From contig CALDEN010000171.1 in the NCBI GenBank assembly GCA_937942405.1, forward strand, positions 1 to 12,051: 12,051 nt of DNA. The letters are read 5' to 3'. Source of the DNA: an uncultured Saprospiraceae bacterium (GTDB lineage Bacteria > Bacteroidota > Bacteroidia > Chitinophagales > Saprospiraceae). How positions within the stretch are numbered: the first letter of the stretch is position 1; every line of letters begins with the position of its first letter. Of the stretch, positions 11,770 to 12,051 are shown in pieces. A program made the position numbers and the translations under genes. The notes under the pieces were generated by a model. That model was not told where the DNA came from. It ran no database searches and worked only from the letters and a program-made list of their open reading frames with translations.

Positions 11770-12051
11770 ATGAAAAACAGCGTAAAAAAAGTTTTACCCA
11801 AGTATTTTCTTTCCCTTTTTGTTTGTCTTATTATTTCAGCTAATATTTTCTCTGCGAGTTTTGTTCCGGAAAAAATTTACAGTTTGAAAACAATTGAATC
11901 TGAAGATGACCGTATAAAACGTCTATTTCTATCATCGGCTAATCTTGAATATAATAGGTCCAATTGGAAAGAAGCAAAATATGCTTTCTACAACTACCTT
12001 TTATTAGAAGATGAAACGAGCCCTCAAAGATTAGAAGCTCTTTACTTCTAT
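11770..12051 (+). CDS. N-terminus of a secreted TPR-like protein (partial)
   Basis: An open frame of 94 codons runs from this ATG off the right edge. Residues 1-30 form a signal peptide or anchor, with a basic start M-K-N-S-V-K-K followed by the hydrophobic core F-L-S-L-F-V-C-L-I-I. After a short linker, the segment L-F-L-S-S-A-N-L-E-Y-N-R-S-N-W-K-E-A has the Ala, Tyr and Trp spacing of a tetratricopeptide helix pair (N-x-x-x-W-K-E-A, then A-F-Y-N-Y-L-L-L-E-D). In Bacteroidota such starts are common in periplasmic TPR proteins and in TPR-containing sensor kinases or LuxR-type regulators; which of these applies is not visible. It is preceded by 363 bp without a gene, so it is probably the first gene of its unit. 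Confidence 0.75.
   Translation, partial: MKNSVKKVLPKYFLSLFVCLIISANIFSASFVPEKIYSLKTIESEDDRIKRLFLSSANLEYNRSNWKEAKYAFYNYLLLEDETSPQRLEALYFY

Overview
This 12 kb window looks like ordinary chromosome from a low-GC, probably marine or aquatic member of the Bacteroidota. The evidence is: the rpsO - pnp - rpoD gene order; a short primary sigma factor (287 aa) without region 1.1; promoters matching the Bacteroidota -7 consensus TAnnTTTG; start codons in A-rich leaders without Shine-Dalgarno sequences; a type IX secretion sorting tail at the left edge; and Bacteroidota-type families (DUF2911, DUF6089-like barrel). Class or order cannot be fixed from the sequence alone; Saprospiria or Flavobacteriia are my guesses.

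Layout, left to right. Positions 1-77 hold the end of a large secreted protein with a T9SS C-terminal sorting signal, followed by two hairpins. Positions 206-1057 encode an exported DUF2911 protein. It converges on a minus-strand block: a DUF6089-like outer-membrane barrel (1125-1832), a sodium:solute symporter (1901-3604) and, overlapping the symporter start by 4 bp, a 35-codon membrane ORF (3601-3708). A 16-bp perfect palindrome lies just upstream of that pair. Another minus-strand gene, a probable NqrM (3925-4134), points to a Na+-translocating NADH:quinone reductase elsewhere in the genome, so sodium energetics is a theme of this half.

From 4203 everything reads on the plus strand: mazG (house-cleaning NTP pyrophosphohydrolase), rpsO (ribosomal protein S15), pnp (polynucleotide phosphorylase) and rpoD (primary sigma factor). 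Strong intrinsic terminators follow rpsO, pnp and rpoD. Next come an N-terminally anchored protein of unknown function (8735-9391), a small secreted helical protein (9447-9827), a Nudix-like protein that lacks the Nudix box (10011-10442) and purC (10477-11406). A 363-bp AT-rich intergenic region with several inverted repeats leads to the start of a secreted, TPR-like protein cut by the right edge.

No mobile element, CRISPR array, tRNA, rRNA or defence system was seen. The most interesting items are small: the tiny membrane ORF coupled to the symporter, the catalytically dead-looking Nudix relative beside purC, two unusual tyrosines in the -10-recognition region of the sigma factor, a promoter module repeated at rpsO and pnp, and three inverted repeats that all have 26-nt spacers. 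I found no convincing new biological system.
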